Counted from the stretch's first letter, positions 15,355 through 24,753 are shown. The stretch: DNA of 60,096 nt from CBFGTV01 sp965652145 (GCA_965652145.1 CBFGTV010000014.1:1-60096), one strand, 5' to 3'. Translations and numbers: made by a program. Notes: a model not told the origin generated them from the sequence alone.

Positions 15355-17514
15355 TTAATTAAATTCTACACTCACAATGGTTCCAGCCTCAACCTGTTCA
15401 TTCATCTCTGGATATTGCTTCGTCGCCTGCCCACTTCCTGTAATTTTTAATCTTAACCCAAGATTAGAGAGAATTGTATTGGCTTCACGGATGGTCTTTC
15501 CTGTCAGGTCTGGTACGGTAACAGAAGCTGAATCGGTACCTTTCCTTGTGTAGAGCAAAATAATTGATTTTTCCGGTACTGATGCCCCCGGCTTGGGAAA
15601 CATATCGACCACAATATCATTCTGATGCTCTTCATTAACGGTTTCTATATCATATTGAAGGTTATGCTGACCTAATATTTTCGATGCTTCACTCAGAGAC
15701 ATATCCCGTACCTCCGGAACAGTGACCTTAGGCTTTACAAGCTCCTTTGCCTCTTCTTCATTATAGCTGGGCTGAATATCTAAATATCTTAAGGTTTCCT
15801 CTAAGATTTCCTTTGCCGCCGGTGCTGCCGTGGTGCTACCGAAATGGCTTGCTCCATTGGGCTCATCCACTACAACCAAAATAGCCAGCTTTGGATCATC
15901 TATGGGAGCAACGCCTATAAAGGAGGAGATGTACAGTCCGGCTGGATAGCCTCCATCCTTGGCCTTCTGAGCCGTTCCTGTCTTTCCGCCTATACGATAG
16001 CCCGGAATGTAGACTGAATTTCCTCCTCCCTCTGAAACGACAGATTCCATAATTTCAAGCATTTCCTTTGAAGTTTTTTCTGAAATAACCTGTCGAATAA
16101 AGGTCTCTTCAAATTGATGAATCACCTTACCCTCTTGATCAATCAGTTCCTTCACAAGCCTTGGCTGCATCAATTTTCCATCGTTGGCTATGGCAGCAAC
16201 GGCTGTTAGTAGCTGTAATTGTGTTACCGAAATACTTTGCCCGAAGGACATGGTGGCCAGTTCAACCGGCCCTGTTTGGGGCACCGAATACATAATTGCA
16301 CTCCGCTCGCCGGGCAAATCAATTCCTGTTGTGTTTGAAAATCCAAAGGCATTAATATATTTATGAAAGGTTTCGGCTCCAAGTCGTTGAGCTAATTCAA
16401 CAAATACCGGGTTATCAGAATTTTGTACTGCTTCTGTTAGGGTTTGATGCCCAAAGGGATTATACCAACGCCAGCTTTTAATGATTCGACCTGCAACATT
16501 GATGGTACCGCTGGAATAAAAGGTGCTTTGGGGAGTGGCTACCCCTTCCTCCAAGGCAGCAGAGGTAGTAACCAGCTTAAAGGTAGAGCCTGGCTCATAG
16601 GTATCATTAATGACTGGATTTCGCCACATGGCATACCATTCGTTGAGCTTTTCGTCATCGGTCAATTCCTCCAGCTGGGCCCTTAAAGCTTCATCAAGGG
16701 GTACTCTAGGCTCATTGGGATCATAGTCTGGCTTAATTGCCATGGCCAATATTTCTCCGGTTTTAACGTCCATTACTGTGGCTGAAACCCTGAGGGCCTG
16801 GTTAACTTCAAGGGCATTTTGCACTGCCTTTTCAGCAAAGTGCTGTATTACTTCATCAATGGTTAAAACGACACTTAAACCATCCTCTGGAGGATGATAT
16901 CGCTCAACACTGAAGGGAAGCTGCCGGCCTGCCCCATCGGTGTTCTTGATCCATCGACCGGGTAAACCGCTTAAATACTTATCGTATTCCAATTCTATGC
17001 CGGCCATCCCCCTATTGTCATTGGTAATATGACCTATTATGTAAGAAGCAAAATTACCATAGGGGTAATATCGTTTATTATCATCAGCAATCCAAACGCC
17101 CTTCAACTTTGCCTGACGAACCTTCAGGGCCAGGTCGTCATCGATCCAGCGAATAAGTGTAACAATATAGCTTTTTTTAGTTAAATCGGTTTTTAGCTTT
17201 TCTTCATCAAGACCCAATATTACCGACAATTCCTTGGCTGTTTTATCTACATCTTCTATTTCGCTAGGCTTGGCATATACCGTATTGCTGCTGGCACTAA
17301 TTGCCAATTCCTTTCCATTGCGATCATATATGATTCCTCGCTTGGCAGGAATGGGAATATCCCTGGTCTGCTGGGCATTGGCAAGCTCCTTGTACCTTTC
17401 GCCGTTTACGATTTGAATCCAGCCAAGGCGAACGATTAAAGAGAACATCACCACATTTACAACGATAAATATAAACAACAATCTTTTTTTACTTGATATA
17501 CTAGGCTGAGACAA
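15355..17514 (-). CDS. spoVD: Class B penicillin-binding protein with two PASTA domains (SpoVD/PBP2B)
   Basis: A membrane-anchored transpeptidase of 719 residues that crosslinks stem peptides for septum and/or spore cortex. N-terminal anchor about 11-29; dimerisation domain about 50-215; transpeptidase domain with nucleophile motif STFK (Ser310-Lys313), SDN (366-368) and KTGT (511-514). Two PASTA domains follow (about 605-660 and 661-719, beginning TVPEVRDMSL and TVPDLTGKTI). Two PASTA domains recall Bacillus PbpB and one recalls SpoVD; only one such gene is in the cluster, so it may serve both jobs. It follows ftsL by 13 bases. Confidence 0.94.
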   Translation of the reverse strand: MSQPSISSKKRLLFIFIVVNVVMFSLIVRLGWIQIVNGERYKELANAQQTRDIPIPAKRGIIYDRNGKELAISASSNTVYAKPSEIEDVDKTAKELSVILGLDEEKLKTDLTKKSYIVTLIRWIDDDLALKVRQAKLKGVWIADDNKRYYPYGNFASYIIGHITNDNRGMAGIELEYDKYLSGLPGRWIKNTDGAGRQLPFSVERYHPPEDGLSVVLTIDEVIQHFAEKAVQNALEVNQALRVSATVMDVKTGEILAMAIKPDYDPNEPRVPLDEALRAQLEELTDDEKLNEWYAMWRNPVINDTYEPGSTFKLVTTSAALEEGVATPQSTFYSSGTINVAGRIIKSWRWYNPFGHQTLTEAVQNSDNPVFVELAQRLGAETFHKYINAFGFSNTTGIDLPGERSAIMYSVPQTGPVELATMSFGQSISVTQLQLLTAVAAIANDGKLMQPRLVKELIDQEGKVIHQFEETFIRQVISEKTSKEMLEIMESVVSEGGGNSVYIPGYRIGGKTGTAQKAKDGGYPAGLYISSFIGVAPIDDPKLAILVVVDEPNGASHFGSTTAAPAAKEILEETLRYLDIQPSYNEEEAKELVKPKVTVPEVRDMSLSEASKILGQHNLQYDIETVNEEHQNDIVVDMFPKPGASVPEKSIILLYTRKGTDSASVTVPDLTGKTIREANTILSNLGLRLKITGSGQATKQYPEMNEQVEAGTIVSVEFN

Positions 17515-17527
17515 AGCTCTTCCTCCT

Positions 17528-18016
17528 TTAAAAATTCAACAGGGCTGTAAATTTATGAACTACCCTCTTTAATGGGCTTATCCTTGGTTGTTCCAGGTTT
17601 TCTTCCAGTTTTATGCGATTATTTAATTCATTGGTCAGAAGATCTACCTTGGTTTGATTGATGACAATGTATTGGGTATTTTCGGGGGAAGGATACTGCA
17701 TTTTCAGCCGTTCTAATGCTTCCTGCTCAATTGCCCTTGACTTTGAAACCCGTTCAAGCTCTATTTTCAGTTTTTCTCTTTGCATTTCCATTTGCTCAAG
17801 GGTATTATTTTGAGCATGAACATGATGCCTTAGCTCCGTTATGGCAGCGTATCTTAATAGGAGAAATAAGCTCAATACCAAAAGCCCACAAATTGATAAA
17901 GCAACAGCTGCTTTTTCCAAGCGGTAGCTTTTTTGGGGCATACCTTTCTTTTTAGGTGTTGGCTTCTCTCGTCTTTCGGGCTGTAATTGGGGATATTCTT
18001 TTCTTATTACTTCCAA
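17528..18016 (-). CDS. ftsL: Cell division protein FtsL
   Basis: A bitopic membrane protein of 162 residues. The basic cytoplasmic part (about 1-35) is rich in Lys and Arg, one membrane helix follows (about 36-53), and an extracytoplasmic coiled coil spans about 60-140. FtsL works with DivIC and DivIB to activate the septal synthase pair. Similarity is weak, as is usual for this family, so the call rests on topology plus the position between rsmH and the class B PBP gene. Confidence 0.85.
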   Translation of the reverse strand: MEVIRKEYPQLQPERREKPTPKKKGMPQKSYRLEKAAVALSICGLLVLSLFLLLRYAAITELRHHVHAQNNTLEQMEMQREKLKIELERVSKSRAIEQEALERLKMQYPSPENTQYIVINQTKVDLLTNELNNRIKLEENLEQPRISPLKRVVHKFTALLNF

Positions 18017-18049
18017 ATTTATTCATCCTTTCTCCCATTTAGAACAATT

Positions 18050-18985
18050 CTATACCTTTTCCGCCACCCTTAGCTTGGCACTTCTTGCCCTTGGGTTTAT
18101 TTCCAATTCCTCATCAGAGGGAACGATCGGTTTCCTTGTGATAATTTCCAGCTCCTGCTTTTTGTTACACTGGCAAACTGGAAACTGAGGGGGACAAACA
18201 CATGGATTTTGCAATTTTTTAAAGGCATTTTTTACAATCCTGTCCTCCAGTGAATGGAAGGTGATGATACAGATTCTACCACCCGGTCTTAAATATTGAG
18301 TGGCCGCAATAATGGTTTCTTCGATAATTTCCAGTTCTCGATTGACTTCAATACGAATGGCCTGAAAGGTTCTTTTGGCCGGGTGGGGTCCATCCATTCG
18401 GGCTCCCTTGGGAATGGCCCCTTTTATTATATCCACCAGCTGATAGGTGGTTTCTATAGGTTCTGATCTTCTGTGGTTTACAATAAATTGGGCGATACGC
18501 TTTGCCCATTTTTCTTCACCATAGTCTTTTATAATTTGATAGAGGGCTTCTTCACTGTAACCATTGACAACCTCCCTGGCAGTCAATGGACTGCGGTTAT
18601 CCATTCTCATATCCAGGGGAGCATCATGCATGTAGGAAAAGCCCCTTTCCGCTTCATCCAATTGATGGGATGAAACACCTAAATCCAGCAATAGGCCGTC
18701 TATTTCTGCAATTTCCAGTTGCTCCAGTACATCTGACAGATGACTGAAATTGCTTCTTACGGCTTTAAAACGATCAGTATAATCTTTAAGCCTTTCACCG
18801 GCAGCCTTTAGGGCATTTTCATCCTGGTCAATTCCAATCAGCAGGCCTTTTTCATTAAGTCTTTTGGCAATCTCCAAGGAGTGGCCGCCGCCCCCTAGGG
18901 TGCCATCTACGTAAGTCCCCTGAGGCTTTATGTTTAAATATTCAATTGATTCCTCCAACAGTACGGAAACATGTTTAAAATTCAT
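18050..18985 (-). CDS. rsmH: 16S rRNA m4C1402 methyltransferase RsmH
   Basis: An S-adenosylmethionine-dependent methyltransferase of 311 residues that N4-methylates C1402 in the ribosomal P site. Visible motifs are HVSVLLEESIEYL at the start, the SAM loop DGTLGGGGHS (about 28-37), LLLDLGVSSHQLD, the helical insert with FSYMHDAPLDMRMD, and the C-terminal FHSLEDRIVK. It contains a cysteine-rich stretch (PCVCPPQFPVCQC) common in Firmicute homologues. It follows mraZ by 15 bases, as in nearly all bacteria with the cluster. Confidence 0.97.
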   Translation of the reverse strand: MNFKHVSVLLEESIEYLNIKPQGTYVDGTLGGGGHSLEIAKRLNEKGLLIGIDQDENALKAAGERLKDYTDRFKAVRSNFSHLSDVLEQLEIAEIDGLLLDLGVSSHQLDEAERGFSYMHDAPLDMRMDNRSPLTAREVVNGYSEEALYQIIKDYGEEKWAKRIAQFIVNHRRSEPIETTYQLVDIIKGAIPKGARMDGPHPAKRTFQAIRIEVNRELEIIEETIIAATQYLRPGGRICIITFHSLEDRIVKNAFKKLQNPCVCPPQFPVCQCNKKQELEIITRKPIVPSDEELEINPRARSAKLRVAEKV

Positions 18986-19000
18986 TTTATCACCTTCATT

Positions 19001-19432
19001 TTAGATTCCCAGCTCTGCCATTTTTGAAGCAATTTCATCATAGCTTAAATTAGCATCGCTGTTATATTCCTGCCACTCAGCCAGGCTCCACACCTCGATA
19101 CGGGTGGCAACCCCTATCATAACCGCTTCCTTTTCGAGGTGGGCGTATTCCCTTAGGTTATTGGGAATTCTTATTCTTCCCTGATTATCCAGTTCACATT
19201 CCGTGGCACCTGAAAAAAAGAATCTTACAAAGGCTCTGGCATCCTTATTGGTAAGGGGGAGCTGCTTTAGCTTATTTTCCATAACCCTCCATTCCTCAAG
19301 GGTATAGATAAACAGACAGTTGTCTAAGCCCTTTGTTAAAATAAAGCTCTCTCCCAACTGTTCTCTGTATTTAGCGGGTATACTGACACGACCCTTTGTA
19401 TCAATTGTGTGATGATACTCTCCAAAAAACAT
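19001..19432 (-). CDS. mraZ: Transcriptional regulator MraZ
   Basis: A DNA-binding protein of 143 residues with two SpoVT-AbrB swapped-hairpin domains; it forms rings and controls its own operon. The start at ATG 19432 gives MFFGEYHHTIDTKGRVSIP, the universal N-terminus; a longer frame would run through the operator. The DTKGR (about 12-16) and DNQGRIRIP (about 83-91) motifs mark the two repeats. It is the first gene of the dcw cluster. The sequence directly upstream contains its probable binding boxes, one of which overlaps the ribosome site. Confidence 0.95.
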   Translation of the reverse strand: MFFGEYHHTIDTKGRVSIPAKYREQLGESFILTKGLDNCLFIYTLEEWRVMENKLKQLPLTNKDARAFVRFFFSGATECELDNQGRIRIPNNLREYAHLEKEAVMIGVATRIEVWSLAEWQEYNSDANLSYDEIASKMAELGI

Positions 19433-19436
19433 TTTT

Positions 19437-19483
19437 ATCCCACCCCTGGGGTTTTTATCCCACTTCATACCACTGCATACCAC
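19437..19483 (-). promoter_or_regulatory. MraZ operator: four GTGG(G/T)AT boxes
   Basis: Read on the minus strand the leader contains GTGGTAT, GTGGTAT, GTGGGAT and GTGGGAT (plus-strand starts 19477, 19467, 19457, 19437). The first three are spaced exactly 10 bases apart and the last 20 bases, so all lie on the same DNA face. MraZ is known to bind direct TGGGN-type repeats about one helical turn apart upstream of its own gene. The last box ends 5 bases before the mraZ start codon, so binding could also affect translation. Confidence 0.85.
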
Positions 19484-19602
19484 TTTTCTATTATTTCTAT
19501 CCCTTTTTCTAAATTCCTGCTATAAATTTATTAAATTATATATAATTTCAAGTCCCAACTTATGAGATAATGCTTAAGGCCTAGATTTTACCAGGTGAAA
19601 AT

Positions 19603-19643
19603 ACAAAAAATAAAGCCGTCCCTTGGAAATTTAAAGGACGACT
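19603..19643 (-). terminator. Terminator upstream of the mraZ promoter region
   Basis: Minus strand: AAGTCGTCCTTT / AAGGGACGGCTT stem with an 8-base loop, then TATTTTTT. It insulates the dcw cluster from genes upstream on the same strand. Confidence 0.75.
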
Positions 19644-19719
19644 TAAATTAAAATTATATACAGAAATCCTCTTTAATTTAAATTTTGTTTTAAGTAAGAG
19701 TCTTTCCTATCAATAAAAT

Positions 19720-19743
19720 AACCACCTGTTTTTTCAGGTGGTT
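19720..19743 (-). terminator. Hairpin after the Spo0E-like gene
   Basis: A perfect 9-bp stem (AACCACCTG / CAGGTGGTT) with a 6-base loop, then ATTTTATT on the minus strand. It lies 29 bases past the small Spo0E-like gene. Confidence 0.7.
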
Positions 19744-19771
19744 GAATACTTAATGCTGCCTTAGAAAAATA

Positions 19772-19912
19772 CTAGGCACCCTTTTTTCGATAAAAGTCAA
19801 CAATCAGTAAGTCTAATTCTGTGCTTAAACGATAGATTTCTTTATAATCTACATGCTTATCCATCATCTCATTTAATCTCTTTTGCATCAAAATAATCTG
19901 TTGCTTAATCAT
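19772..19912 (-). CDS. Spo0E-like aspartyl-phosphate phosphatase peptide
   Basis: A 46-residue protein: two helices, the second with LSTELDLLIVDFY. This matches the Spo0E family signature (S-x-E-L-D-x-L-I), whose members remove phosphate from Spo0A~P and so delay sporulation. The serine and aspartate of the motif are present. A purine-rich site (GGGGTGAGG) precedes the ATG, and a terminator follows. It stands alone between lgt and mraZ. Confidence comes from the motif and size; the exact partner cannot be read from sequence. Confidence 0.82.
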   Translation of the reverse strand: MIKQQIILMQKRLNEMMDKHVDYKEIYRLSTELDLLIVDFYRKKGA

Positions 19913-20077
19913 TTCCTCACCCCACTGGACTTATCTTGCGTAACTTTTTTTATCTTAAAGTAAAGGCTATTATTTGTCAAAGGGGATTTATGGATTATTA
20001 AATATAATTATCTAGTCCATTCTTACTTTTTCTTATAATTTCTCCATATTTGTATAATAATAGATATTTTTACCAAG

Positions 20078-20815
20078 CTAATTTAATGCCTTTTTTCTTT
20101 TTTGCAGTATCATTCGTAGAGCAAGCCCCCCTATAATCATTAGCACACTAATTACCTGGGCGGTACGTAGGGGTCCGATCATCAGACTGTCTGTTCTTAA
20201 TCCTTCAATGAAAAATCTGGCCAGAGAATATAAAATTAGATAATAGATAAAAATTTCGCCCTCAAATTTCTTTTTCTTAGTGTAGTAAAGCAAAAAGAAA
20301 AAGACTGCCAGGTTCCAAAGTGACTCATACAAAAAAGTGGGGTGCACCTTTACTCCATCTATCATAATTCCCCAGGGTAAATCGGTGGGGCCGCCATGGG
20401 CCTCTTGATTAAAATAGTTTCCCCATCTACCAATAGCTTGACCCAATATCAAGCTTGGAGCACAGATATCTGCCATTTTCCAGAACCCAATTTTTTTATA
20501 ACGACAGAAAAAATAACAAGCCAAGACGCCCCCAATGATTCCGCCATGAATAGCCAGTCCCCCCTGTCTGAAGTTAAAAATTTGACTGGGGTAACGTCCA
20601 TAGTAGTCCCAATTAAAAGCGACGTAATATAATCTTGTACATAAAACAGCAAAGGGAACCGCCACGAGGCAAAAATCAATGATTATATCCTCGGGCAGAT
20701 TTTCAGCCTTGGCTCGACGAGTAGCCACCACTACCCCCAGTGCCATTCCTAATCCAATTAAAATACCATACCAGGCAATTTCTATTCCAAATACCGTAAA
20801 GGCAATTGGGTCCAT
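20078..20815 (-). CDS. lgt: Prolipoprotein diacylglyceryl transferase Lgt
   Basis: An integral membrane enzyme of 245 residues that transfers diacylglycerol from phosphatidylglycerol to the lipobox cysteine of prolipoproteins. It shows seven hydrophobic segments and the Lgt signature GRWGNYFNQEAHGGPT (about 130-145), with the essential His in AIHGGIIGG upstream. It supports the five or more lipoproteins encoded in this window. It is transcribed alone, with an RBS (AAGGAGGGG) just before the start. Confidence 0.95.
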   Translation of the reverse strand: MDPIAFTVFGIEIAWYGILIGLGMALGVVVATRRAKAENLPEDIIIDFCLVAVPFAVLCTRLYYVAFNWDYYGRYPSQIFNFRQGGLAIHGGIIGGVLACYFFCRYKKIGFWKMADICAPSLILGQAIGRWGNYFNQEAHGGPTDLPWGIMIDGVKVHPTFLYESLWNLAVFFFLLYYTKKKKFEGEIFIYYLILYSLARFFIEGLRTDSLMIGPLRTAQVISVLMIIGGLALRMILQKRKKALN

Positions 20816-20975
20816 TCATAACCCCTCCTTAAAGAAAGTTGAAATAACTGAACCTGAGCACAAAGGGAAAAAGTCAGACTGAAACATTATCGTTTACGTA
20901 ACAGCGCTGACTCCTATCATGCCCATAAGCCCAGGCTTTTAATTCATTATATGAAAATTGCCTTGGCTTGTCAAA

Positions 20976-22262
20976 TTAAGGCTTAATTACCGATAAAACT
21001 TGATTTGAAGGATTAAAGTGATCCTTTAGCAACCCATTGGCTTCTTCAAGGGTGGCTGTCTTTAACACCTCAATATATTCTAAGAAATTACTTCCTCTGA
21101 AATAATATGTTACGAAGGAATTACCCACATACTCTAGACTATTAAAGTAACTTAGATTTTCACCAATCTGTTTTTTTAAAATTCTTTGAAAATCTCCCTC
21201 GGGTATTCCCTTTACCTTTAACGCTTCAACGGCCTCATCAATATACCTTTTAACCTCCTTTGGGTCTTTTGATTCCCCTCCAACAAGGCTATAGCCATAA
21301 TCCAACTCGCCGATATACTCTCCATTAAAATCTTGATTAACTAAGCCCTTATCATATAGTTTTTCAAAAAGGCTGCTGCTTTTGCCAAAAATGATATCTA
21401 AAATGACCCTCAACAGGGTTTCCTTTTTCATAAGTTGATCTCCATGACTTTGTAATTTCAGGTCTTTATAGCCTAAATTAAACAGTGGGGTTGATACCGA
21501 AAGGGTATTTTCAATATAGGGCATTCCGATCTCATCAGGTTCAACCGGCTGCTGTCTTTCAATTGTTTCCTGGGATAAAAGCTCCCTTTTGGAAAAGTAG
21601 GCCTCTGCCTGTTCAAATACCTGATCGGGGTCTATTTCTCCTGCTGCAAAAAGCAGCATGTTAGCAGGATGATAAAAGGTATGGTAGCATCGATATAGCT
21701 CTTCTTTGTTGATCTGATAAATACTATCGACGGTGCCGGCAATATCATTCTTAACAGGATGGTTACGATACATAGCCTTCAAAAAATTAAAATATACACG
21801 CCACTGGGGATTATCCTGATACATTTTGATCTCTTGTTCGATGATTCCCTTCTCCTTTTCAACGTTCTCATTGGTGAAGTAGGGGGTTTGTACAAGATCA
21901 ATCAAATGATCAAGACTTTCATAAAAGTGACTTGTTGTTGTAAAATAGTAAGAGGTAACATTAAAATTGGTAAAGGCATTAACACTGGCTCCCAGGGCAG
22001 AAAAACGATCAAAGGCATTTCCGTTTTTTTCTTCAAAGAGCTTATGCTCCAGAAAGTGGGCAATTCCCTCGTGAACCTGATAAAAGTCTTGCTCCTTAGA
22101 TGTTTTAAAGATTAAATCATTGGAACCAAATTTTGTTGTAAAGGAGGCAAACTGTTTTTTATAGCCCTCCTTTGGCATTACGCAAACTGTCAAACCATTT
22201 TTCAGTCGTTTACGGTAAATTGTCTCATTCATAAGTTTTCCAACTATTTTATCGACATTCAT
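20976..22262 (-). CDS. M16 zinc peptidase, catalytic member (YmfH-like)
   Basis: A pitrilysin/insulinase-type peptidase of about 428 residues. The zinc motif HFLEH (HxxEH, 69-73 from the chosen start) is intact, and the distal glutamate lies in the helix about 75 residues on. Two M16 halves are present. The start at 22262 is chosen because GGGAG lies 8 bases upstream; the longer frame adds six residues. It is paired with a non-catalytic homologue upstream (9-27 base gap), like Bacillus YmfF/YmfH. The substrate is unknown; small peptides are likely. Confidence 0.9.
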   Translation of the reverse strand: MNVDKIVGKLMNETIYRKRLKNGLTVCVMPKEGYKKQFASFTTKFGSNDLIFKTSKEQDFYQVHEGIAHFLEHKLFEEKNGNAFDRFSALGASVNAFTNFNVTSYYFTTTSHFYESLDHLIDLVQTPYFTNENVEKEKGIIEQEIKMYQDNPQWRVYFNFLKAMYRNHPVKNDIAGTVDSIYQINKEELYRCYHTFYHPANMLLFAAGEIDPDQVFEQAEAYFSKRELLSQETIERQQPVEPDEIGMPYIENTLSVSTPLFNLGYKDLKLQSHGDQLMKKETLLRVILDIIFGKSSSLFEKLYDKGLVNQDFNGEYIGELDYGYSLVGGESKDPKEVKRYIDEAVEALKVKGIPEGDFQRILKKQIGENLSYFNSLEYVGNSFVTYYFRGSNFLEYIEVLKTATLEEANGLLKDHFNPSNQVLSVIKP

Positions 22263-22288
22263 CGGATGATCTCCCTTCATTTTTGATC

Positions 22289-23551
22289 TTAGTTGCTTAA
22301 AAAGTAAATGGTGTCCTTTTCCACCATCCTGGCTACATTTCTAATGGCCTCCTTTGTAACGGCCTTTATTCTTTCGATCATTTCATCTGGCATAATAATT
22401 TGATTTCCAATAATTTGACTATAATAATAATCTGCCAGGGCATTTTGATTATCGCCCATACTATTCACCGAATTAATCATGGCTTTTTTAGTGCTTTCCA
22501 GCTCTTCATCGGTAATTTCACCATTGGCGATGGCCTCCATCTGCTGATCAATTACCCGAAGGGTTTCATCATATTGCTTCTTTTCAATACCGCAGCTAAT
22601 TAGCATAATGGATTTAAACTTTTCGAGCCTTGTATAAATATAGTAGCATAGGCTTTTTTCTTCCCTAACCTTGATAAAGAGTCTGGAATGGGCTCCGCCC
22701 CCCAGAAGATTGCTGTAAACCATGGCAGCTGGATACTTTTCATCTTCAAAGGGAATATTGGTTCTATATCCAATGGTCAGCTTTCCTTGATTCACATCCA
22801 GCTTCTCGTGTATGTTTTTGACCTCAGTAGGGTGAAATTCGATTGTTTCCCTGGATATAGCCGGTGCAGTTCCCTTCCCAAGGGCCAATTCCTCCCCAAA
22901 CATCAATGTTAATTCCGCTGGATCTAAATCACCTACCGCAACAATATCAATTGGACTATTGTTTATTATTTGAAGATACTGCTGATATAGCCTGTGGCTG
23001 TCTACCTTTTTCAGATCTGCTAGGTTTCCCAGTTCATATAAACCAAAGGCCTCCTTCTGGCTCATTTCTTCAATGCAGCGTTCCATGGCATATTTGTTTT
23101 TATCGTTTATCCTGGCCTGAATACGATTGGTTAGGTTGCTGACCTCCTGCTCAATATATTGCCCCTTAAAGCCATCATTTTCCAACAGGGGTTGATAAAG
23201 AATTCCATTTAAAAGCTTAACAGCCTCCCGTAATAGATTTTTATCTTCAATATAACGTAAATCAGGGGTTCCCAGGGTAAATTCAATGATTTGTCTTTCT
23301 CCTTTTTTGAATATATTAGTATCTAAATAGGAACCATATAGCTCCTCCAGTTTAATTGAAATATCCTTGGCGGTTTGATATTGGGTGCTGCCCCGCTTAA
23401 GTATCATTGGGATTAAAGCATTATCAGTCACCTCACTGTTTGTAAGGGGCCTCTGGAAATATACCTTTATAAGATTGGTTTTGAATTTGTTATCCTTAAT
23501 AACATGTAAATTAATATTTTGCCGAAGTGCTTTACTTATCAACTGACTCAT
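22289..23551 (-). CDS. M16 peptidase-like protein, non-catalytic partner (YmfF-like)
   Basis: A 420-residue homologue of the next gene with the M16 fold. The zinc motif is lost: the position corresponding to HxxEH reads LIPMILKRGSTQYQTA. The second-half Arg/Tyr pair typical of the partner subunit is visible (SLCYYIYTRLEKF). Heterodimeric M16 peptidases divide the work this way, one subunit holding zinc and the other shaping the chamber. Same operon as the catalytic subunit; start at 23551 preceded by GGAGGG. Confidence 0.88.
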   Translation of the reverse strand: MSQLISKALRQNINLHVIKDNKFKTNLIKVYFQRPLTNSEVTDNALIPMILKRGSTQYQTAKDISIKLEELYGSYLDTNIFKKGERQIIEFTLGTPDLRYIEDKNLLREAVKLLNGILYQPLLENDGFKGQYIEQEVSNLTNRIQARINDKNKYAMERCIEEMSQKEAFGLYELGNLADLKKVDSHRLYQQYLQIINNSPIDIVAVGDLDPAELTLMFGEELALGKGTAPAISRETIEFHPTEVKNIHEKLDVNQGKLTIGYRTNIPFEDEKYPAAMVYSNLLGGGAHSRLFIKVREEKSLCYYIYTRLEKFKSIMLISCGIEKKQYDETLRVIDQQMEAIANGEITDEELESTKKAMINSVNSMGDNQNALADYYYSQIIGNQIIMPDEMIERIKAVTKEAIRNVARMVEKDTIYFLSN

Positions 23552-23603
23552 GATGTTTCCCTCCTATACCTTTATTTCAGTAGTATACGTCAAAGCCTGG
23601 ACT

Positions 23604-24753
23604 TTAATCCCATTTTTGTAGATTTATCAATTCGATTCGTTTGGCCAGCTCTAATAGCAGTTGATCGTTATATCGCCATCCGCTGACCTGGCTAAATTCT
23701 ACCTTTAAGTCGTCATTTCTCTGGCTAAGTATTTTTTCAAGCTGATGTCGCATTTCAATGCCTTCTCCCCCAGGTAATACTTGCATAATTAAAATTTGAT
23801 TCACGCCTTGCTCCATTAATAAATTAAGCTGTGAATGGATATCCTTCCTGTTTAAAAAGCTTCTTGTCACCTGCTGAGGCTGAAATCCCTCTGCCAATAG
23901 GAAATCCCTTACCTTTTCCTGAAATAATATTTCCTGTTTGACATGGAGCTGGTCTTCCATTCCCCTCTGGTGGCTCCCCCCCCACCAGCAAAACGCCAGT
24001 TCTGCTTTTATATCGATAATCGATTTGCTGTATGATTCTCTCTACAAAGGATTGTGCCAGGCCTTCACTATCCCAAAGGGGATGTGTGCTTTTAAGCTTT
24101 ACCCGGTATTGCTGGGGATTAACGGCCAATATACTCTGCTGAATTCGATCTATACTTTTTGATTCTGAAAGTAATACAGGCGCAATGATCAATTTGCCGT
24201 TTCCTTCTTCTATGGCCTGCTGAATCACTTCTTCGACATAGGGTATGTTATTTAAATACCCCGTATAAACCTGATAGTTGTTACCTAGTATATTTGACAG
24301 CTTTTGTTTGAAATTATCAGTATAATAGTGATTTTCTAAGCTATTGGTCGATTCGTAAAGTAGCTTTTGCCTAAATAGCTGAAGGGGTAAAAGGGGATAC
24401 TCCCATAATCGATTATTTTGAACCAGATTTCTTGTGGCATAGGGAAGCTGATAGGTGGGAGGCTCCCCTTCATAAATGAGAATGACTGCAGTTTGGTTAT
24501 TTTCTACATAATTAATCGCCATGCTTTGATGATCAATATTATATTGGAACAATAGCAATGTTATTGTTCCTAAAAAATACGCCGACACAAGACACAATGT
24601 AATTTTTTTAACAGGGTACTTTTCATGAGACCAATGTAGTGTAAGTTTAATCAGTAATCCGAAAATTGCTATCATGATAATCCTTTGTAATAGACCATTT
24701 AACACCATTACCAAAATAATTAAATAAAAAAGTAGCAGAATCCATAACATCAT
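23604..24753 (-). pseudogene. Membrane-anchored chelatase-like protein, frameshifted at a G run
   Basis: Two hydrophobic segments at the N-terminus (about 1-40 and 54-72) are followed by a domain resembling the ferrochelatase/CbiX fold: VILIYEGEPP, NNIPYVEEVIQQAIEEGNGKLIIAPVLL, then GVLLVGG. At the run of eight C on the plus strand (23976-23983) the frame breaks: upstream it continues as EPPEGN and nonsense, while the true continuation, GSHQRG-MEDQ onward to 23604, lies in another frame. With seven bases in the run the reading becomes LLVGGSHQRGMEDQ, joining one protein of about 380 residues. The start at 24753 has AAGGGGGG upstream. Metal and tetrapyrrole specificity are unknown; no haem or cobalamin operon flanks it. 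Confidence 0.7.

Noticed and set aside
20816..20975. Possible leader RNA or riboswitch upstream of the M16 gene block and lgt
   Set aside because: Only weak short stems seen; no known riboswitch core recognised.
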